From: Flavobacteriales bacterium UBA1959
Lineage (GTDB): Bacteria > Bacteroidota > Bacteroidia > Flavobacteriales_D > Sanyastnellaceae
Length of the DNA stretch: 18,667 nucleotides
Assembly (NCBI GenBank): GCA_002336085.1
Contig: DDEH01000116.1
Coordinates: forward strand, 1 to 18,667
Reading direction: 5' to 3'
A program made the translations under genes and the position numbers. Below the pieces are notes generated by a model. The model saw only the letters and a list, made by a program, of their open reading frames with translations, had not been told where the DNA came from and did no database searches. Of this stretch, positions 15,776-18,667 are shown in pieces. Each line of letters opens with the position of its first letter. Within the stretch, counting starts at the first letter, position 1.

Positions 15776-16711
15776 TTAAACGTGCGGCCATTCATCTCGA
15801 ACAATAATGCCTCGCATATTTTCCCGCCATTGTCCCGCGTGCATCTGCACTTGTGCGACCATGACATGCTTCCATTTTTGTAAGGTGTCTTTCACGATTC
15901 CACGCTCGGCAATCAACATTATGTTTGGTGGATTGTGCCTTGTTCTCATCCAGTGTTGCGCGGGAATAATGATCCATTTGCTCTCTGCGGTCCAGATGTC
16001 CTCCCATTCATGTAGCCTGCACCACCATCCTGATGATGCTGAGCGATTTGCGTGATGAGGAAGCCGCGCACTCATGGCATCACGAAAGTGGATGAAATAC
16101 CAGCCTTTCATCCACGCTGCATGGTGATCGATTTGAATGTTGAGCTCACTGAGTAGCGCGCTTGCCTCGGGCTTACGGTCCAATAACAATTGGTTTTTAA
16201 GCTTTCTGCATTTTAGATCCAGACGATCTTTAGGGTCCATGCCAACCCAGTGTTCCCAATCCCGAGAAGAGTCGATTTGCAGGTAAAATTTGCAAGCGAC
16301 TTCCAAATGTAAGACACGGGAAGATTCCCGATTTTGGATGATCAGATCCATCTCGCCCAGCGTCCGTTCGTTTCCTTGAATCACCAAATTTTTCGCCAAA
16401 ACTTTCCATTCGGGATTGGATTCAAACCACCAATTAATCAGTCGTTCAAATCGCTTTCCGAGCCTCATGGTGCCTGCTCCAAGCACCTCGGATTCAGCAG
16501 AAGAAATGGTCTCCCAATGTGGCAAAAGAGCGCGAAAGGAAAGCAGCGCCTGTTCATGGTAATCCTCGTTCCATAATGTCGGAAAAGGCGCGGTCTCTGG
16601 GTCGAGCATAGGAGCGCTTCCGATGGCCCATGCCAATTCCTGCCATACAGGATTTGAACAGCTGTCAAGTGTTTTTTCGAGAGAGGGATTCCAATGCTCA
16701 GCCTTGGTCAT
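15776..16711 (-). CDS. DUF1853 family protein
   Basis: The 311-residue cytoplasmic protein matches the DUF1853 pattern. The helix LGKRFERLINWW (84-95) with Glu89 is followed by LAKNLVIQGNERTLGEMDLI (105-124), then LHLEVACKFYL (134-144), and then WEHWVGMDPKDRLDLK with KLKNQLLL. The arrangement Glu89, Asp122, Glu137 and Lys141 recalls the PD-(D/E)xK nuclease-like fold, but the Glu-Lys spacing (ExxxK) is not the usual ExK, so catalysis is uncertain. No function is established for the family as far as I know. The frame is open 22 codons upstream, but ATG 16709-16711 lies just before the first recognisable sequence and leaves a 41-base divergent promoter region. Proteobacterial relatives are, to my knowledge, commoner than Bacteroidota ones. 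Confidence 0.8.
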   Translation of the reverse strand: MTKAEHWNPSLEKTLDSCSNPVWQELAWAIGSAPMLDPETAPFPTLWNEDYHEQALLSFRALLPHWETISSAESEVLGAGTMRLGKRFERLINWWFESNPEWKVLAKNLVIQGNERTLGEMDLIIQNRESSRVLHLEVACKFYLQIDSSRDWEHWVGMDPKDRLDLKCRKLKNQLLLDRKPEASALLSELNIQIDHHAAWMKGWYFIHFRDAMSARLPHHANRSASSGWWCRLHEWEDIWTAESKWIIIPAQHWMRTRHNPPNIMLIAERGIVKDTLQKWKHVMVAQVQMHAGQWRENMRGIIVRDEWPHV

Positions 16712-16752
16712 GATGGATATTCTATCTTCGCGGCAAATTAGAATGGAATTCC
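16712..16752. promoter_or_regulatory. Divergent promoter region between DUF1853 gene and small-protein operon
   Basis: Only 41 bases separate the two divergent starts. On the plus strand TATCTTCG (16723-16730) matches TAnnTTTG at all but one fixed position, with a TTG 16 bases upstream. On the minus strand CTAATTTG lies about 19 bases downstream of a TTG, a near match. Both promoters would overlap. The matches are imperfect and promoter function is inferred. Confidence 0.35.
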
Positions 16753-16983
16753 ATGCGAACAATAGCTCAAATACCACATTCCCTGATGCGCATCACAGTG
16801 ACAAGTTGGAACGATAAGTACCAGTTGCGCTTTGAGCTGGATAGGTATGAACAGGTTTTTAAGGTTGATCATGAAGGCTGGGACGTGCCAAAACTTGAGC
16901 AACTGGCTGTGCGCATTTCTGAATCAGTTCTCCACGGGTTTGTTGCGATGCGCGCATCATTCATAGAACAATCAACACTTTGA
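16753..16983 (+). CDS. Small conserved Bacteroidota protein of unknown function
   Basis: The 76-residue protein starts MRTIAQIPHSLMRITVTSWN, continues KYQLRFELDRYEQVFKV, and ends in an amphipathic helix (LEQLAVRISESVLHGFVAMR). I recognise the pattern IPH...I...WN.KY...FE...EQ.FK as a short hypothetical protein widespread in Flavobacteriales, but no function or Pfam name comes to mind. It has no signal peptide or membrane span and looks like a compact alpha/beta fold: two or three beta strands, then one long helix. Its TGA stop overlaps the next gene's ATG (TGATG), which marks it as first gene of a coupled three-gene operon with an OmpH-like protein and a DUF4924 protein. An internal ATG at 16786 is a less likely start, since the IPH motif is conserved. 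Confidence 0.75.
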   Translation: MRTIAQIPHSLMRITVTSWNDKYQLRFELDRYEQVFKVDHEGWDVPKLEQLAVRISESVLHGFVAMRASFIEQSTL

Positions 16984-17603
16984 TGATGAACGACAAAATT
17001 ACCGTTTCTGCGATTGCATTTTTGATATTGTGGTCCGGATTCTTGAGCTACCAATTGTATGAAACAGATTCAAGTGATCTTCCCGAAGGCATTCGGGACG
17101 GAAAATTTCCTGCAATCGCATTTGTGCATGGCGATTCAATTCAAGCCAATTACACGTTTATCCTTGATCAGGAAAAAGAAATGTTCATTGCCTTGCAACA
17201 AGCTCAGATGTCCATCGAACGAAAATCTCGGCCGATGCAAGAAGAGGCCCAGGAATTGATTGCATATGCCAATGGCCCTTCAGCCACGAATGATGAAGTT
17301 ATGATGGCTCAGAGTAGGTTGATGGAAATCGAGAATTCATTGAACCAAATGCAGAGCCAGCAGCAGACGGAATTGATGCAGATGGAGTCCGTCATCCAAG
17401 GAGATATAGCGGTCAAGCTATCGGAGGAAGTGGCGTCTTTTGCCAATGAATCTGGACTGGATTTGGTGTTGAATTGGGGCCGGTCGGGAGAGGGTGTCTT
17501 GTACGGTAATTCAGGATTTGATGTGACGGCCTCTTTGACTGAATACATGAACGAACGTTACGTCCCTGAGGCGGACTCGTTGAAAATAGAACGAACGAAA
17601 TGA
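16983..17603 (+). CDS. OmpH/Skp family protein
   Basis: This 206-residue protein resembles OmpH/Skp periplasmic chaperones, which hold unfolded outer-membrane proteins between the Sec translocon and the BAM complex. An N-terminal hydrophobic segment (ITVSAIAFLILWSGFLSYQLY, about 5-25) serves as signal anchor or signal peptide. It is followed by the family's first strand and helix (AFVHGDSIQANYTFILDQEK), then a long Gln/Met/Glu-rich coiled coil (about 70-145), then the return to a small beta body (ESGLDLVLNWGRSGEGVLYG). Skp trimers have this tentacle-and-body layout. No lipobox is visible. The start is the first ATG (16983), which overlaps the upstream stop; a TTG codon lies directly before it. 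The last 4 bases overlap the DUF4924 start. Confidence 0.82.
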   Translation: MMNDKITVSAIAFLILWSGFLSYQLYETDSSDLPEGIRDGKFPAIAFVHGDSIQANYTFILDQEKEMFIALQQAQMSIERKSRPMQEEAQELIAYANGPSATNDEVMMAQSRLMEIENSLNQMQSQQQTELMQMESVIQGDIAVKLSEEVASFANESGLDLVLNWGRSGEGVLYGNSGFDVTASLTEYMNERYVPEADSLKIERTK

Positions 17604-18118
17604 CTACAGCAGCTGTTAAAAAAGAGTCACACATCGTCGAATACGTGTTGTATGTGTGGCAGATGGAGGATGTCGTGAGAGCGGCCAACTTTGATGCAGG
17701 CGCTTTGCGTTCCATGTTCGCCGGTCAGGAAGACGAGGACTTGGAATGGGTGCTGGAATTGTCTGGGAATTTGCAGCAGGAAAGGTTGGAGGAGTCGGGG
17801 CATGTGGCTCATGTGCAAGAGACGCTAACCGAAATGGCTTTGCTTCACGATTTGCTGATGGGTCCAATGGAAGATTCCTTCTATGTAGCTGCTTTTCAGG
17901 CAGCCGAGCCATTGTTAAATGAGCTGAATGAACGGAAAATGAAGGGGGATTTCAAGCATCCTGTAGAACGAATGCTTACCGCATTGTACGGGTGGCTGGT
18001 GCTACGGATGCGAAAAGAGGAGGTTTCTCTTGAAACTCAGGCAGCGATGGTTGCCATTCGAGAAATGGCTAATGCCCTCGCGAAGGGTCACATCAAAATT
18101 TATTCAGGCAACGCCTAA
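17600..18118 (+). CDS. DUF4924 family protein
   Basis: The 172-residue protein is soluble and mostly helical, with the characteristic opening ESHIVEYVLYVWQMEDVVRA that defines the Bacteroidota family DUF4924. Further conserved-looking parts are a helix LEESGHVAHVQETLTEMALLHDLL and a hydrophobic helix MLTALYGWLVLRMRKEEVS near residues 127-145. Its function is unknown. It overlaps the OmpH-like gene by 4 bases (ATGA), so it is the last gene of the operon starting at 16753. It ends directly against the stop of the convergent gene at 18119, leaving no room for an independent terminator. Confidence 0.85.
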   Translation: MTTAAVKKESHIVEYVLYVWQMEDVVRAANFDAGALRSMFAGQEDEDLEWVLELSGNLQQERLEESGHVAHVQETLTEMALLHDLLMGPMEDSFYVAAFQAAEPLLNELNERKMKGDFKHPVERMLTALYGWLVLRMRKEEVSLETQAAMVAIREMANALAKGHIKIYSGNA

Positions 18119-18562
18119 TTAGCGGTTTTGCAAGCGGCGTACGTGCCGGATTCGGCTGCTCGCGATGCGAAGCACATGCGATTCATTTCTCAAGCGATCT
18201 ATAATGCTTGTTGACAGTGTGTTTGCAGCGAGGTGAATGGCATTTGTGGGCCAGTTGCTTGGAGCGATCGCGCCTATCACAAGGCATCGGAAGAATTCAT
18301 TTTCTTCGCTGGTTTTCATAGCTATGGCTTGTAAATTATGGTCTTCGGAACTTTTTGAATCAACCAATAGCCAGGATGATCGATGGCAGTCAACGTTTTT
18401 TAGAAACGTTTCGCTTTCGGATGTATCCCAAAAGTGTCCTTCGCTGAAGTCAGAGATCCGAGAAATTAGATTCTCGGCTTCGTTTCGGTTGCTGTAAACT
18501 ACCCATACGGAGGGTGTTGAATGATGGGGTGTCATGTGAATGCGTTGTACTAGGTTCACCAC
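18119..18562 (-). CDS. Hypothetical protein, possibly a degenerate receiver-like domain
   Basis: I do not recognise this 147-residue protein. It may start at the GTG at 18560-18562, directly after the preceding gene's stop, or at the ATG at 18533-18535 (138 residues). The layout of strand-helix repeats (SVWVVYSN, WLLVDSK, CLVIGAI, followed by AIHLAANTLSTSIIDRLRN) is reminiscent of a response-regulator receiver fold. WLLVDSK would be in the place of the phosphorylated Asp strand, and GAI in the place of the switch strand. The acidic pair after strand 1 and the conserved Lys are absent, so if it is a receiver it is a non-phosphorylated one. The C terminus is basic (RIRHVRRLQNR). It has no signal peptide or membrane span. 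It is probably co-transcribed with the partial gene upstream of it. Confidence 0.6.
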   Translation of the reverse strand: MVNLVQRIHMTPHHSTPSVWVVYSNRNEAENLISRISDFSEGHFWDTSESETFLKNVDCHRSSWLLVDSKSSEDHNLQAIAMKTSEENEFFRCLVIGAIAPSNWPTNAIHLAANTLSTSIIDRLRNESHVLRIASSRIRHVRRLQNR

Positions 18563-18667
18563 TTACGAATGACCGAACAGGAAAGTTGCATTTTCCCCAT
18601 GATCCATGTTCAAAACAAGCAGCGACATGGGTTGTGTCTGCTCGAAATCCACCGAAATTGATGGTTC
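18563..18667 (-). CDS. C-terminal end of an unidentified gene
   Basis: Read on the minus strand from the right edge, one frame is open for 34 codons to a TAA at 18563-18565, and the next gene's possible GTG start follows at once. The visible residues include MSLLVLNMDHGENATFLFGH, a plausible end of a globular domain, but I cannot place the family. Support is limited to frame openness and the abutting same-strand gene, so the call is tentative. Confidence 0.45.
   Translation of the reverse strand, partial: EPSISVDFEQTQPMSLLVLNMDHGENATFLFGHS

Noticed and set aside
15377..15883. 168-codon plus-strand frame opposite the receptor and DUF1853 genes
   Set aside because: It crosses the receptor N terminus, its promoter region and the DUF1853 3' end in antisense, with no domain or promoter of its own.
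16743..16754. Perfect 12-base palindrome ATGGAATTCCAT overlapping the start of the small-protein gene
   Set aside because: A 12-base palindrome is expected about four to five times by chance in a window this long, and it has no second copy nearby to suggest an operator.
1..18667. CRISPR array, transposon ends, tRNA genes, phage or defence-system genes
   Set aside because: I found no spaced direct repeats, terminal inverted repeats beside a transposase, tRNA cloverleaf signature or recognisable defence-family proteins; every long frame is accounted for by a housekeeping or envelope family.

Overview
The window reads as a stretch of ordinary chromosome from a member of the Bacteroidota, most likely a Flavobacteriales-type marine or freshwater lineage. 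The reasons are: two TonB-dependent outer-membrane receptors, one with an N-terminal carboxypeptidase-regulatory-like domain; a bacterial group-II geranylgeranylglyceryl-phosphate synthase; a short CarB without the MGS domain; small DUF4834 and DUF4924 proteins; a YfhO-type membrane protein; and promoter boxes of the Bacteroidota form TAnnTTTG. Coding density is very high and no gap exceeds about 170 bases. I see no rRNA, tRNA, CRISPR array, insertion sequence, phage gene or integrase.

Layout. (1) 1-1163, plus strand: the tail of an ABC-transporter ATPase (possibly GldA-like), overlapping by 4 bases with rsgA, a ribosome-assembly GTPase. (2) 1167-1964, minus strand: cysQ, a PAP phosphatase. 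(3) 1964-4450, plus strand: a Bacteroidota-type promoter, a TPP riboswitch and a TonB-dependent receptor, which together look like a thiamin-responsive outer-membrane importer. (4) 4460-6135, minus strand: a two-gene operon of an alpha/beta hydrolase and a geranylgeranylglyceryl-phosphate synthase with a 4-base overlap. (5) 6219-13230, plus strand: a leader hairpin, carB, a DUF4834 membrane peptide, a YfhO-family multi-spanning protein and a BioF2-like GNAT protein that starts at TTG inside the yfhO stop region. (6) 13210-16711, minus strand: a second outer-membrane beta-barrel receptor and a DUF1853 protein. (7) 16753-18118, plus strand: a tightly overlapped trio of a small conserved protein, an OmpH/Skp-like protein and a DUF4924 protein. 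(8) 18119-18667, minus strand: an unrecognised small protein and the end of another gene.

The clearest regulatory system is the TPP riboswitch at about 2001-2076. It assigns a substrate (thiamin or a phosphate ester or precursor of it) to a receptor that sequence alone would leave unassigned. Its promoter sits against, or within, the 5' end of the divergent cysQ gene, which helps decide the cysQ start. All four convergent gene pairs in the window meet with 9 or fewer bases between stops, or overlap, so there is almost no room for dedicated terminators. The riboswitch belongs to a known class and most proteins to known families. Nothing here is an obviously new defence or mobile system. The least described parts are the hydrolase/GGGP synthase pair, the carB leader hairpin, the DUF1853 protein and the last minus-strand gene.
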